A stretch of DNA of 64,000 bases, taken from contig JAIVFJ010000018.1 in assembly GCA_025765615.1 (NCBI GenBank), positions 124,001-188,000 of the forward strand, written 5' to 3'. Below the pieces are notes generated by a model. It ran no database searches, was not told the DNA's origin, and saw only the letters and a program-made list of their open reading frames with translations. Shown here in pieces: positions 1 through 10,703 of the stretch. This stretch comes from Zopfochytrium polystomum. Lineage: Eukaryota > Chytridiomycota > Chytridiomycetes > Chytridiales > Chytridiaceae. Made by a program: the position numbers and the translations under genes. Within the stretch, counting starts at the first letter, position 1, and the number at the start of each line of letters is the position of its first letter.

Positions 1-310
1 GGAAGATCTAGCAGCAAAAGGATTGGTTCCAACAGGTAACAACTTCTAAAATTGCATACCACATCCTTTAAAGTTTCCAGATTAGGTGCAGACAGTTCAA
101 GAACTTGGATTGAGGGATCATCCATGTACTGAACTTCAACCCAATACTTGTGTGAGCGAATCGGGAAAATGCGATAAACACTGGAGCTTTTTGTTTTCAA
201 GTGGAGGTGGGTCGTTGGAATTAAGGATATACAACATTGACAGACAGGTTGCGAAAGTATACTCACATGAAGTTGAACATTTCTGTGGCTCGAGTGACAG
301 CAAATTTGAT
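1..310 (-). CDS. Possible partial coding region, unidentified, runs off the left edge
   Basis: On the minus strand positions 180 to 1 are open without a stop and read like protein, including the stretch KYWVEVQYMDDPSIQVLEL. A strong donor-like site (GTGAGT, minus strand, at 266) and an acceptor-like CAG (183-181) bracket an 83-nt candidate intron, and a short open piece upstream (about 310-267) joins in phase. I do not recognise the family. A plus-strand open frame at 86-565 has unremarkable composition and is not preferred. Nothing here is firm: it could be the 3' part of a gene lying mostly to the left of the window. Confidence 0.2.
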
Positions 311-1265
311 TTAGGAGATCTTGCTCCAAATGAGTGGAACGTTTGGCCTGCAGAAAGGAGTTTCAGCAAACGTTCAAAGTGCAACGTGGGGAGCTCACCA
401 CTGACGAAGGAAGTAATAAAAGACTGTAACTATTCACAAAACCCGCGATGGGGCCGATCGTTCTTCGTTCTTCGACTGCTTTTGCCAGAGGTCCAAATAA
501 CCGTTGTCTTGATGATCCTGCGAGCACTCACCAATAGCTTTAGGAGGCAGGCGGGCGATCTATGACCGAGAAGGGATCAGCGAGCGAGAAACGTGCCGAC
601 AGCAGGTAGATGGACTGGCAGATGCGATGGGGTGGGGGAGCGTGAAAGGTCTTACGATGAAGAAGGGCGCCTCGCCTCGCCGGGGGGGTGCCCTGCGCAG
701 TTTTCGTACTTCTCGCTGAAGGACTGTCTTTTCGCTGTCGTGCGCTTTCGCGCGTTCTTCTTGGCCCGCTCAGAGACACGCGGACAGGCAACCCGCCTCT
801 GCCTTAGTCGATGTATGCCTTTTGCGCTGGTAGCTTGCCCCACACTTTCAGCGCAAGGGGCGGTGGCCTTACGCGAACCTTTCAACGCAGCGGCGAGCAG
901 CCTTTCGCGATGGAGTGACAGTGCCCTCAGGTGTCGTTGTGGGTTCTTTAATTAATTGCTCGGAGCTCGGCTACTGAGGCAGCTCATAGGACGCGCGACC
1001 AATTTGTGGACCGCTTCGGTGTGCGGCAGGCCAACAAGCGGGACGAGGAGCAGAAGGGCCGTCCGTATGCAGTAGAGTATAGTAGTGATACAATGGAGGG
1101 GCTCGTCGAGCGAGAGTGTCGTAATAGTTGCGTGTGAACTATTGCGTGTGGGGGCATGCAACTCTCCAAAATTTGTTCGACGACCCAACGAGGTTGAGAG
1201 GACGAGGGCGAGGACGCGGAGCAGGACGAGGAGGCGCAGGGGCTCTCACTCGGCGAGAAACCGCA
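311..1265. other. Intergenic stretch, no gene recognised
   Basis: GC-rich sequence with several overlapping short open frames on both strands, none with a recognisable domain. It presumably holds the promoter and 5' leader of the MACPF-GTPase gene starting at 1266. No TATA box or repeat stands out. Confidence 0.4.
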
Positions 1266-3604
1266 ATGTCGATGCGCGGTTCCCGGCCGGTCCTCCAGCT
1301 GGCTAAGACGACGCCCGAGGACGACTTCCTCCACCGCCAGTGGGAGGCGCGGCTGCGATACGGCCATCACAGGGTCGGCTTCGACCGGTTCGACAAGGCC
1401 GCGAGCCCCGTCCTCAAGGGATCGTCGCGCCTCGTCGTCCTGCCGGCACACTCGCGATCCCTGGACCACCGCATCGATACGCATGGTAAGAGAGCGCACC
1501 CAACTTCCTCACCTCGCTCCGAATTAAAGTAACCCTCATGCGAAACTCTTTTTCAGATGCGACCCAGGAGACCAAGGCACGCATCACGCTTCCGCTCGCC
1601 GGAACGATCGTGGACGGCAGGCGGGGCGGCACGACGGCGACTGGGCGGCGCGAGAGCATCACGTACTTGCACCAGTACAAGCGCATCACGATCCAGCCAG
1701 TCCTGCGCAGCACCTACGTGCGCGAGATCCAGCAGCTCGTCGACGATTACCGGTCAAACAAGCTGCGTGGCGCAGCCCTGTGCGCCCAGCTCGACGCCGT
1801 GCACGCGCGCTTCGGGGATCACTACGTGATGGAGGCTGCCGTCGGTGTGGCATTCCGCATGGACAAGACCGCCGCGAACAGCAGCGACTTTGAGGAGCTG
1901 CATGCCGCCGTGAAGGTCGGCGGTGTCGCCGTGTTGGGCGGCAGTACCGCCGACGGTACCAGCGGCGGCGGCGGCATTGGGGAGATCGAGGTGTCGGGCG
2001 CTCAAAAGCTGGCGCGCTCTGCCGCGAGCGAGGTCGGCGCTACGGAGTATGTCGGTGGGCCAATGAAGGGCAGTTTCAGTGAGTGGCTGGCGGCGCTGGA
2101 TCCAAACAAGTGGGACGAGATGGCCGTCTGGGTGGTCAAGGTGGGGTCCGTCGTGTCGCTCCTTCCCGATGTGCTGCGGAAGAGCCTGGAGCAGTGTTTG
2201 GATGAGGTAAGTGGTGTCACTCCGAATTGTCGTTATGGGGAGTTTACTGCTGACAAACGATGTTACAAAGGTACACCGAGCGGTGCCGGTGATGCGAGTT
2301 AGCAAGTCCACTGTTGGCCGCCTCGAATCCGCGGCCAGTCAATTGAGCGCACAAGGATCTCAAATCGAGCTTTCAATTGGATTTTGCGGCAATATCGGAA
2401 GCGGTATGCCATGCTGCTTTAGAGAACCTACCCCCTTTCCCACCTCTTCCGGCAAATGCTCGTTTTCGCCGTCATACTTGTAGTCGGAGCGAAAGACCGC
2501 TCGCGTATCTCACCGTATCGCTTTTGTGTCTTTGGTTCCACCCCACCCCACAGGAAAGTCCTCGCTCATCCGTTCCCTGGGGGGGCTGCTTTCAAACACC
2601 TGGGACGTCCCCGTCAATCACACCCACGACGCCACGCACTCGGCCTCGACGTCGACGACGCAGCAGCGGCCGTTCACGGTCCGCATCAGCATCCCGCACG
2701 TGTCCGCGGCGGTCCCGCACCTGTCGGTGAACCTCACATTGTACGACATGCCAGGCTATCCGCGCAACCAGTCCGTGGCGGTCAAAAGCCAGCTATCCAA
2801 AGACGTGGCGACCGGAAAGCGCTCGACCAACGCCGACCTCGGCGTCGCCAGCCAGTGGGGGTACCGCCTATCGTGGTGGACTACACCCGGCCGCGCTGTG
2901 GACTACATGTTCTTTGTGCTCGCCCCGCCGACAATGTTTCTCCGCGCCGCCGCCAAGCGCGCGCCGCGGCAGCCGCTGAAGGAGGCCGGCAACGTCGCCG
3001 TCGTCGCCGCCGGCGAAGAGGACGGCTCGGCGGCGTTCGGCGACCGCGCAACCCGAGGCGAGTTTGACGCAAAGTGGAGCGAGTGGTACAACGGTGGCGG
3101 CGGCGGCGGTGGCGACGGCGACACGTTCGACTACGCGGCGTTCCGGAGCGTGACGGAGACCCAGTACGCCAAGCTGGGCAAGGGCTACCACTTTGTGATG
3201 ACGCACGGCGACGCGGTGCACCACCGACTGCTGCCGTGGCTCCGCGCAAAGTGCAAGGACGTCGCGATCACGCTGACGTCGAGCGATACGTGCGTGTGAC
3301 CTTCTCACTCTTTTTTTTGTGTCATTTTTTTTTCAACCCGTCATCACCGCTTCTTCTGACGCTCCTTACCAACCAACAAAAAAAAAACACACAAATCACC
3401 CCATCCCGGACGGGCTCACTCCTCCCTATTTGCAGCCAATGGCCCGACGAGCGCAAAGTACCGTCCGGCGACCTGGAATCGCTGCTGCACCGTGCCATCG
3501 AGTACTTTGTCGCTAAAACGTGAGTGCAATTGTTGAAAGATATAAAGACTGCCTCATTCATTTCTAACTCTCGTTTTTGCACCGAACCCCGCAGCACCAG
3601 CTAA
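1266..3604 (+). CDS. MACPF (perforin-like) domain fused to a P-loop GTPase domain
   Basis: Six exons fit: 1266-1485, 1557-2206, 2271-2403, 2554-3289, 3436-3519 and 3595-3604, about 610 residues, with all intron phases consistent. The N-terminal half has MACPF hallmarks: FGDHYVMEAAVG near residue 158, in place of the family's Y-G-T-H-Y signature, and the C-terminal block with a conserved Trp followed by N-P-x-W-like spacing and LLPDVLR near residues 245-280. The C-terminal half is a GTPase-like domain: a G-x4-G-K-S Walker A near residue 334 (split by intron 3), LYDMPG as the D-x-x-G motif near 397, and THGD in the place of the T/N-K-x-D base-recognition motif near 551. MACPF proteins assemble into membrane-bound oligomers; whether this one forms pores is unknown. 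No signal peptide is seen, so an intracellular role is possible. Alternatives for the start are Met at 1272 or 1128. The last intron (GTGAGT...GCAG) is small and could be read through to a stop at 3523. Confidence 0.72.
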
Positions 3605-4007
3605 TCAGTCGGATTTACCAAAAAAAAAAAAAAAAAAATACCCGCTCTCCCCGCACCGCATTCTTTCTTTTATTTTTTTTTCTTCCTCCTGCGCAAGCCC
3701 GCAGTGACACCCTTCCAACCCCCGCAATATTTCCCCCCTTTTCTATCATCATTTTACGAGCTGTCACCGTGCTTGGCGGCAGCCAACGCGGGGCGCGTTG
3801 CTTCGATTTTCCCTTTTTTTTCTGCCGTGGAACGTACGTGACGCGCGTTACGCGTGCCACGGACACTCACTGAAAGTGCCCCTCCCTCCCTTCCTCGGGT
3901 ACGAAACGCTTTTTTCTGAGTACATGATGTATTAAAGTTTTATGCCGTTTTTTGGGGGGGTGGGGAGGACAAAACACACCAGACCCAACGGGCGTTAAGC
4001 TGCACTG
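3605..4007. other. Intergenic, homopolymer-rich
   Basis: Contains an uninterrupted A tract around 3620-3638, several T tracts (3669-3690, 3812-3823) and a G tract near 3954-3960. It follows the MACPF-GTPase stop and probably serves as its 3' region. No coding signal is seen. Confidence 0.5.
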
Positions 4008-4360
4008 TTACACCAGTGGGGGGAGGGGGGGGAAGGCTGCAGTGCTCGCTCGCGCAAAGTTGGATCCAAAGTCGATAAAATGGAGTTCGTCACTGATGGC
4101 TGCAGCAATTTCGTCTGGATGAATACCAGGTCTACCTTGGACCAGTTGCGAAATGAAGCCGAGATCGCCGTTCGTCAGAAGCGCTCTGCAACCAGAGCCA
4201 AGCCCGGTCCCCACTCATCGAACTGGCTGATGACGTTCTTCACAGACTGCTCGGAGATGCAAAAGATAGCAGAAAGATCTGACAATGATTGCCAGTCTGG
4301 ATCTGTTACAAGGGCGTAAATCCTCTCACGCATGTCATGGCTGATTTGGCGGCCCTGCAT
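4008..4360 (-). pseudogene. Transposase N-terminal fragment (Tc1/mariner-like HTH), frameshifted
   Basis: The minus strand starting at 4360 encodes a homeodomain-like helix-turn-helix typical of Tc1/mariner-related transposases, with the pattern R-Q-I-S-x-D-M-R-E-R-I followed by an ISEQSVKNVISQF recognition helix. Close to 4200 the frame shifts, and the second frame continues with DLGFISQLVQGRPGIHPDEI, which matches the second helix and linker that precede the DDE domain in this group. The DDE catalytic domain is absent: similarity stops near 4055. It is therefore a truncated, frameshifted relic. Family assignment rests on motif layout, not on alignment. Confidence 0.55.
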
Positions 4361-4808
4361 CTCTGCGGAATCAATCTGTCAAAGTTTAGGCAAATCCGTG
4401 ACCCTACCGACAGCTTACCTCATTGTGGTTCACTAGTCACTCTTCTTTCACCTCTCTCTCATCACACACAGACACAGACACTCAGACACTTGTGCCAACG
4501 CCAACTCATGCAAGGCAGACAGGGCAGGCAGAGACTGAGTGACCAAGCGAACAGAAATTCATCCGCCATAGCGACATTCTGCTGTCAGTCTGTGGCCCTT
4601 AATATGGCCAATGCCATTGACAGAAAGACAGACAAGCGGTGAGTTTTTCCATTCTGCCAGAGGCCAAGGATGCCATTCAAAGGAACCCATACCAACTTGG
4701 TTTTGATTTGATTCTGACTTGAAGCCAACTCCAAACTGACTCAAAAACCACTCAATTCCTATTTGGTGATTTGGCCCCTCACAAAAGTTTTCAGGATATT
4801 GCTGTAAA

Positions 4809-4993
4809 CCTTTTGAGAGTCTTCCTTGTCAAGACTCAAACAAAGTTCCAGAAAGAGCAATTGTTAATACAATGATACCAATGATACCAATGACAACAAC
4901 AAGACGGGTCAAGAAAGCAAAGAAGGTTTCACAAGTTTCCATGAAGGAATGTTCTAGAAGGTTCCAGAGGTTTCCAGAGGGTGATTCATAACA
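4809..4993 (+). repeat. Dispersed repeat, copy of the palindrome arm at 32252-32434
   Basis: This 185-bp stretch, from CCTTTTGAGAGTCTTCCTTG to GGGTGATTCATAACA, recurs nearly unchanged at 32252-32434 and inverted at 32639-32820. In the two copies near 32 kb it lies beside a TATA-containing segment upstream of ankyrin coding sequence; here that segment is missing. It is best seen as a fragment of the same mobile or duplicated unit. The flanking 4361-4808 shows no recognisable gene, only a GACA/CAGA-rich patch near 4475-4530. Confidence 0.8.
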
Positions 4994-5196
4994 CTCACCT
5001 GTTTCTCACAAGAGATTTCTTGGAGAAAAGGTGAAAAGAAAGAAAGGAAGAAAACAATAACAAAACCGAAAAAATACGACGAACCCACAGTCGCAAACCT
5101 GCAATCGCGAATCCACACTGCGTTTCAATCTGCTTTGGCAGCAACAAAGTCACTGCCAACGCAGTCAAACAATCCAGAAGACCAGCTCTGGTGCCT

Positions 5197-5793
5197 TCAG
5201 TACCTCTGCCGCAAGTGAAAAAATTTGGACGATCGCAACAATGCCCCACGGCGAATTCTCTGCTGGCAACAGTTGTCTACAAAAATGTAGTCAACTCGCA
5301 AAGCGGGATAATCAATTAATTTTCCAAAGTGTCGTCCTTGAGGGGCGAGCCAGGCATATCTGGGGTCAGAGGGGTGTTGAGTTCGATATGAGTCAACAAA
5401 TCCATCGTCAAGCAGATCAGAGATCCAGTCTTGTTCCGATTTAAAAAGTGTTAAGAAGGAGAATTGATGTTGGTCCAAGACTTCTTCAATAGCAGGGTGC
5501 ACATCAATCGAAGAGTGTGCGATGTTGAAGTCTCCGGCAAGAATTACACGATGTCTGCTGGAACGGAGGTTTCAACAATGTTGTCAGAGGTCAGAGAGGA
5601 AGCTCCTCTTATAGGCGTCTCGTGAAGGGTTGTGGAGCGCACTAGGGACATAAACTGTGACGACTGCAAGTTCGGCAAACTGTACAGTAATAATTCCTCC
5701 TTTGGCATAGTTTTGAGGACTGCCGTGGTTTGAGTTCAAGGCCGTTAAGCTTTTTTTCCAGAATATAGCTATTTCATTTTTTTTCCACTGCAA
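5197..5793 (-). pseudogene. Broken exonuclease III / AP-endonuclease-like nuclease (EEP fold)
   Basis: Read on the minus strand from 5793: a frame with KGGIITVQF, VVTVYVPSA and a R-D-A-Y-K-R-S-F-like helix; then, after at least one stop near 5583 and an in-frame stop near 5570, a second frame with ILAGDFNIAH (the G-D-F-N catalytic strand), DWISDLLDDGFVDSYR, an HP-x4-YAW block and ALRVDYIFV. These are the ordered motifs of the exonuclease III / APE branch of the endonuclease-exonuclease-phosphatase fold. The final S-D-H motif is missing or diverged after 5250. Such domains occur in DNA-repair enzymes and at the N-terminus of LINE-type retrotransposons; no reverse transcriptase is seen nearby. 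Base composition is AT-richer than the host genes, as in the surrounding transposon debris. Confidence 0.55.
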
Positions 5794-6759
5794 GGACCGT
5801 TTATGACACTGTTCCAGTTCTTTAATTGGTGCAGTTTATCATTAAGGTTCTGGCCTTTTTCCAAGTTGAGTCTCTTGAATGTAGACTATCGAACATCTTT
5901 ATCAAGGAAGCTCGCAAATAGGACAGCAGACGTTTCAGCGTCTTTATGAAGTATCCGGGTTTTCTTAGCCCAGGACAGAATACTATTGACAGGGTTACGT
6001 GCGATTTGGCACTGAAAAATGACTCCGTATATTGCCACCACACTAAAACAATGATAAAATTGATAAAAGAATGAGTAACCACACGCTAGCTCGCTATGCC
6101 CGAAACGCTATCAAAGGCGTTTTTCCTACGACAGCTTGACAAGTGGGAAGCTATTAACCGGACATTAAGCCAGGCAGGCTATTTATATCTGATGCATTTG
6201 TTCATTTTGCTGCAATGAATAGCAACTTCGAGGACTGGGCTGTAGACAGAGCTGCTGTTCAGGTGGTCCTATGAAGGAGCCTTGGTGGACAGGTGCAGCA
6301 AATGTGACCGCGGGGGACGGGCGCCAAGTCTCCCCCATTTGCTGTGCTGATGGCCCCATGAAGGGAAATCAAAATAGGGGAAATCCTGTGGGCAACAGAG
6401 GAAGTCTGAACTGCAGGGGACAGACAAAGTACTCTTCCTATCGGCGGTATACAAGTCTGTCTACAGAGGTGGCGGACAGGCACAAGCGCCTGTCCCGTTC
6501 CTGGTCTTTGTGGTAAAATAATCATCCGAGGTCTTTTTTTTGTCACAGCAGTATCCCCCCCAAAACTTTAAGGCGCACCTGTCTTCGCAGTGCAAATGCA
6601 GTGCAAAATTCAGTTCTCTTCACAAAAGAACTAGAAACACAAGAAAAAGAAGGAAAATGGAAATAGAGAAAACATGAGGAAATGTGAAGAACCAAAGTTT
6701 TTGGGATGAAATCCCCATTCTGACGTTGATCTCACTGAAATTTAGAGCGTTTTCGGCTT
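5794..6759. other. AT-rich region without a recognised gene
   Basis: Short open frames only. It is part of the transposon-debris block between the MACPF-GTPase and MYND genes. A patch near 6254-6380 (CAGGTGGTCCTATGAAGGAG and following) weakly resembles, in inverse orientation, sequence just inside the left terminal repeat of the MULE element (28840-28900); I could not establish homology by eye. Confidence 0.35.
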
Positions 6760-7191
6760 GTATTAGGGGTTGTCAAACCCCCCTCTTTTTTGTGGGAACG
6801 GACAAACAAAACGTTGCACAATTTTTCCGCCACCGTTGCAAACTGCCTTTTTGGACCCATCAAAACGTTTCTTTTGCGGAAAGCTCCTCGCGAGGAGCTT
6901 TCGTTGGAAAGACTTTCATTGCAAACCAGCGTTGTTTATCATGTTTTGTTTCCCATTTTTGGAAGGTTGCCGCACATTGAAAATCTTTCCAATAATGGGG
7001 GGCTAGGTGATTTGTCTCTCAGTCTGCCTCTCGTCCTCTCTCCCCTTCTCCATATCCATCGCCATCGCCATCGCCAGGTTTGACCACCAACTTTCATTTC
7101 GTTGGAAATGAAATAAAAAAACAGTGCAAAGCGGAATCCATTTTGTTTTAAACCAGTCCGTGCGGGGAAGGGGTTTGACAACCCCTATTAC
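6760..7191. repeat. Short inverted repeats bounding 432 bp (possible small DNA element)
   Basis: The 22-mer at 6760-6781 (GTATTAGGGGTTGTCAAACC plus CC) reappears inverted at 7170-7191 with one mismatch. Such pairs 400 bp apart, around non-coding DNA with no transposase, are typical of miniature inverted-repeat elements. No target-site duplication could be made out by eye. Confidence 0.5.
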
Positions 7192-7195
7192 AGTG

Positions 7196-7381
7196 AATTT
7201 CATATTCCTTGAGATTTGGGGCTGAAAAAAAAGTGTTTCGAGGGGAGCAAAAAAAAGTTTTCGATTGGGGGGGTGGTCAGTCTCCATTTCGGGGTGGTCC
7301 GTCTCCAATAGTGAAAAGTTTTTTTTTGCCCTCGACCAAACTTTTTTTTTGCTGCCTCAAAATCTCAAGGTATATGAAATT
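7196..7381. repeat. Foldback (hairpin) element, about 50-bp arms
   Basis: The arm at 7196-7245 (ATTTCATATTCCTTGAGATT, then an A8 run and GTTTCGAGGG) pairs with 7329-7381 in reverse complement, around an 80-bp loop that contains its own repeated GGTGGTC(A/C)GTCTCCA motif. It abuts the 6760-7191 repeat pair, so the two may be nested or adjacent insertions upstream of the MYND gene. Confidence 0.6.
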
Positions 7382-7509
7382 GACAGTAATATTAATACAA
7401 CCCTCTAAAAAATGAACTTGAAAGAACGCGAGCCAATCGAATGAGGGGGTCAGAAAATTCCTCCACCATCACATGACACTTTCATGTCTGAAATTTGGCT
7501 GACAAGGCA

Positions 7510-9698
7510 ATGAAAGGCAATAATAAGGACGAAGAGGGGGTCGACCTCGTTGCAGCCGTCCTCAGGCGTGACGGCCTGAAGCGGACTCCTCTCCACGCCG
7601 ACACCACGCGGTACCGCCCCTCCGTCGTGAACAGAGGCGGGGGCTTCGGCCCCACCGGCATGATCACCGTCCCCGATAGTCCCGACGCCGCCCCCGCCGC
7701 CGCCGACGACGGCCACGGCCTTGTCTTTTGCACACATGGCCGCGAGGCTTGCGGCGCCTGCTTCGCTGACTACACCCCGCAGAACGACATCCTCCTCGCC
7801 GAGCGCTGGTACGCCGCCGGCCGCACGCTGCGATTCAACGACGGCTCGACCATCGCGCCGTCCAAGCCGTCGTCGTCGTCGTCGTCGTCGTCTGCTGCTG
7901 CGTCGCCGTCACCGGCGGCGGCACGCTCAAAGGCCGCCGCCAACGACCATGAAGACGACGACGATTTCGACGAGGACGCAGAATTTGAAGGGATTCCGGG
8001 CGTCTCAGCACGGCGGCCGAGGGCGTGGGACGCGGGGCTAATTGTGCCTGAGGTCGATGCCGTCGCCATACTCTCGGCCCTCCGGGTGCCTGCGACCGCC
8101 GAAAAGTGCCGCGCCGCCGGCACCACGCCCGGGCGTGTGCTCTGGAAGGCGCTCAAGCTTGCGCACGTCGGACTGACGCACGTGCACGACGTTGTGCCGG
8201 ACGACCTTGCCGGCTGGTGGGAATCGGTCGGCGCAGACGGCGGCGGCGGCGGCGGCGGCGGAGGCGGCGGGGGCGCCGGCAGCGCAGCGGGGGCCAAGGC
8301 GAAGACACTGCGGGCGGTGTTCGCCGACGCGGCGTTCGAGCCCGAGGAGGCCATGAACATGATTGCGCTCAACACGGGCCACAACGCCGCGCGCCGCCTG
8401 CAGCGCGACGTGTACTTCAAGGCGCGGCAGGCGCTGGTCGGGCTCGCGCAGCTGGTTGACGACGCGTGGCGGCTGCGGGGAGGGATCAGCAGCAAGCGGG
8501 GCATCAAGCGGGTGGTGCTCCAGCCCGGGAGCGACGCGCAGGTGGCGCTGAACGTGGATTTCCTCGACGTGCGGGCGTTCCCGCCGCGGGCGGCTCCAGA
8601 CAGCGGTGGCGCACGCAGTAGCGGCACCGCCCCTACCGCGATTCCACTGATGCTCGTGCGCTTTTGCTGGACGACACGGCTGGAGATAACCCCTGAGCGC
8701 GTTCAGCGGATCTTCAACACTGACCCCGTGTACTTTCCAGGCGACGGCGGCGGACGCAAAAGGGGCAAGAACTCGAAAAATATCCCCCGGAGCGACGGCA
8801 ACGTGGTCAGCGTGCCGTCGTCGCCGCTGGAGGTGCAGCTGTTCATCAAAATCCTCGAGCAGAATCGCGGGCGGCTGGCTCCGGCGTTCCGGACAGCGTG
8901 GGAAGAGAAACACAGCAGGGACCGGCTGTGGCGCGTGAGCTTCTTGTCGCCGATCGGTAATCTGCCTATCGAGAAAGCTGCCGCACTGGTCCCCAAAGCG
9001 TGCTCGGTCTGCGGCGCCGTGAAGGAGGGGCTCAAGATGTGCTCGGCGTGTAAGGCCACGTACTACTGCTCCAAGGAGTGCCAAACAGCCGACTGGAAAT
9101 CGCACAAGACTGTGTGCACAAAGCAGAAGCCCGCCGCGGCGGGGACGCCGTCGTCGTCGTCCTCGCCGTCCTCGTCATCGTCGCCGCCATCGTCCTCATC
9201 GGCAAAAGCAGCGGTGAAAAGCGACGTGATCATGCTCGACATGAACCTGTGCCGCGAAGGGTGAGGAGCAATTGCACTTTTATTCAACCCTTACGAGCTG
9301 CGCGTTTGTCGATTTCTCACTTCTCCCATTTTCTGCCTTTTTTTTTTTGGTCGCCGCAAACCCCGAAAAACTCCAACACATTTACCCCGCTTTCCAGGAC
9401 GACCACCAGCCTCCCGGCCAACATCCACGGCTCCGACCGCTTCATGGTCAAGATGCAAGCGATCCGCAACCCCAGCCTGAGGCTGCCCATTTACATCTAC
9501 GACGAGCACCGCTCCATCAAGCTGCACTTTTCGCCGTCCCTCGGCGGCGGCAGCGAGCAGCAGTACGAAACCCTGCGACGCTTGGTCTACGCCGAGGCAT
9601 TCCACGACGGGCTGAAAAAGTATTTTTGGGCGCGCAGGGTCGGGCAGATGCTCGAGGTCGACGTGGTCGACTTTCCGGGGCAGGCGGTGCCGTGGTAG
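7510..9698 (+). CDS. MYND-type zinc-finger protein
   Basis: Two exons, 7510-9260 and 9398-9698, give 683 residues; the intron (GTGAGG...TTTCCAG) splits a Gly codon in phase. A MYND finger lies at about residues 498-538 with the full Cys pattern: CSVCG, then CSACKATYYCSKECQ, then an H-K-x-x-C close. Near residues 73-85 is a second Cys/His cluster, CTHGREACGAC, similar to the N-terminal mark of many fungal MYND proteins. Low-complexity inserts interrupt the protein: Ser runs near 120, an acidic run near 150, and a Gly run near 245. MYND fingers bind proline-rich peptides in partner proteins, often in transcriptional repression; no SET domain is present, so methyltransferase activity is not suggested. 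Met at 7510 is the first ATG of the frame. The MYND finger is certain; the biological role is not. Confidence 0.85.
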
Positions 9699-10399
9699 CT
9701 GGATGGGTGGAGGCGGTTGACAAGACTTTAAGAGGTGGGGGGAAAGGAGTTTTTGGTTTACATGTAAATGTGTGCGGCGCAACCTGTAGTCCAGTATTCG
9801 GTGGTTTTCTTTGTACTCTAACTTTCACTTCTTTGGGTATCAATATCACATTTGCGGATCTCCCTCGCTTTGAGCTCCTCGCCCTATGGTGTTGTCACTA
9901 TTGCCTCGTTGCCTCTGGCTTTATTCTTTTGCTGAAAGAGTAAGTTTTTGTCCCACTGCGCACAGTCCCTGCTAGTACTCATCAGCGGTCCAGAAGTGCG
10001 TTAAATCCACTCTTTTGCCCGTCTCCATCAAGCCTGGCCTTTACCCTTTGCCTGGGCCAAGTACCACCAAGAACCAATTAACTGCTTGTTTGAGAAACAG
10101 TTGCTTGTAAATTAGTTTGGTTGTTTCTAAATCAGGATGCTTGTTTGAGAGGCGCTTTTGTTAACTGTTTTTAGAAATCCAATGATTGGTGCGATCTCTG
10201 GTGAGCCCAGTTTTCACTCACTTTTAGAAATGCAGTGATTCGTGCGACCCCTGATTCCTAAGTGCTTGTTGCATTGCTCTGATTGCACAGCACAGCAGGG
10301 AAGCTGGAATTCCAGATCAGAGAGCAGAATTCCGATGCATGGGGCAGTGGTACACTGCTTCTGCATGCTTGCTGTGCTGTGTTACATGTGCAGAGTGAA
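9699..10399. other. Intergenic with a short tandem duplication
   Basis: No coding signal. Two related 32-bp units, 10168-10200 and 10222-10253 (core TTTTAGAAAT(C/G)CA(A/G)TGATT(G/C)GTGCGA), are spaced about 54 bp apart and look like an old tandem duplication. The CTTGTTTGAGA phrase is also repeated near 10085 and 10140. Confidence 0.5.
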
Positions 10400-10703
10400 A
10401 AAAACTCTGTTATGAATCATTGATACATGATGATGATATGCATGCTATAATAGTTGCTAGGCAAGCATGACTGGCACTGGGTAAAAACCGCTCCTATATT
10501 ATCTGCTTGAGCAGAGGAGGAGGAAAACTGTTAACACTGGGTTTCTGTTCCACTTAAAACTCAGAGTATTTGTCAACAGCGCACGCCAGCAACTGGAGCT
10601 GCATTTGGTGGTGGCTCACTCTCCCCATGGGCATCATGTAGAACAATAACTGACAGTCACAACAAGTTAAGGTCCGTCTTGTGCCTCTTGCTACTAACCA
10701 GTC
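10400..10703 (+). repeat. Solo copy of the MULE terminal repeat
   Basis: From AAAACTCTGTTATGAATCAT to TGCTACTAACCAGTCGG the sequence follows the inner 300 bp of the left terminal repeat of the 28.4-kb element (28496-28795) with scattered substitutions and no large gap. No partner repeat and no transposase lie nearby, so it is a solo or truncated terminal repeat left by another member of the family. Confidence 0.8.

Noticed and set aside
7770..9105. Long minus-strand frames opposite the MYND gene
   Set aside because: Arg/Ala/Pro-rich shadows of GC-rich coding DNA; the plus strand has the zinc finger and correct splice phase.
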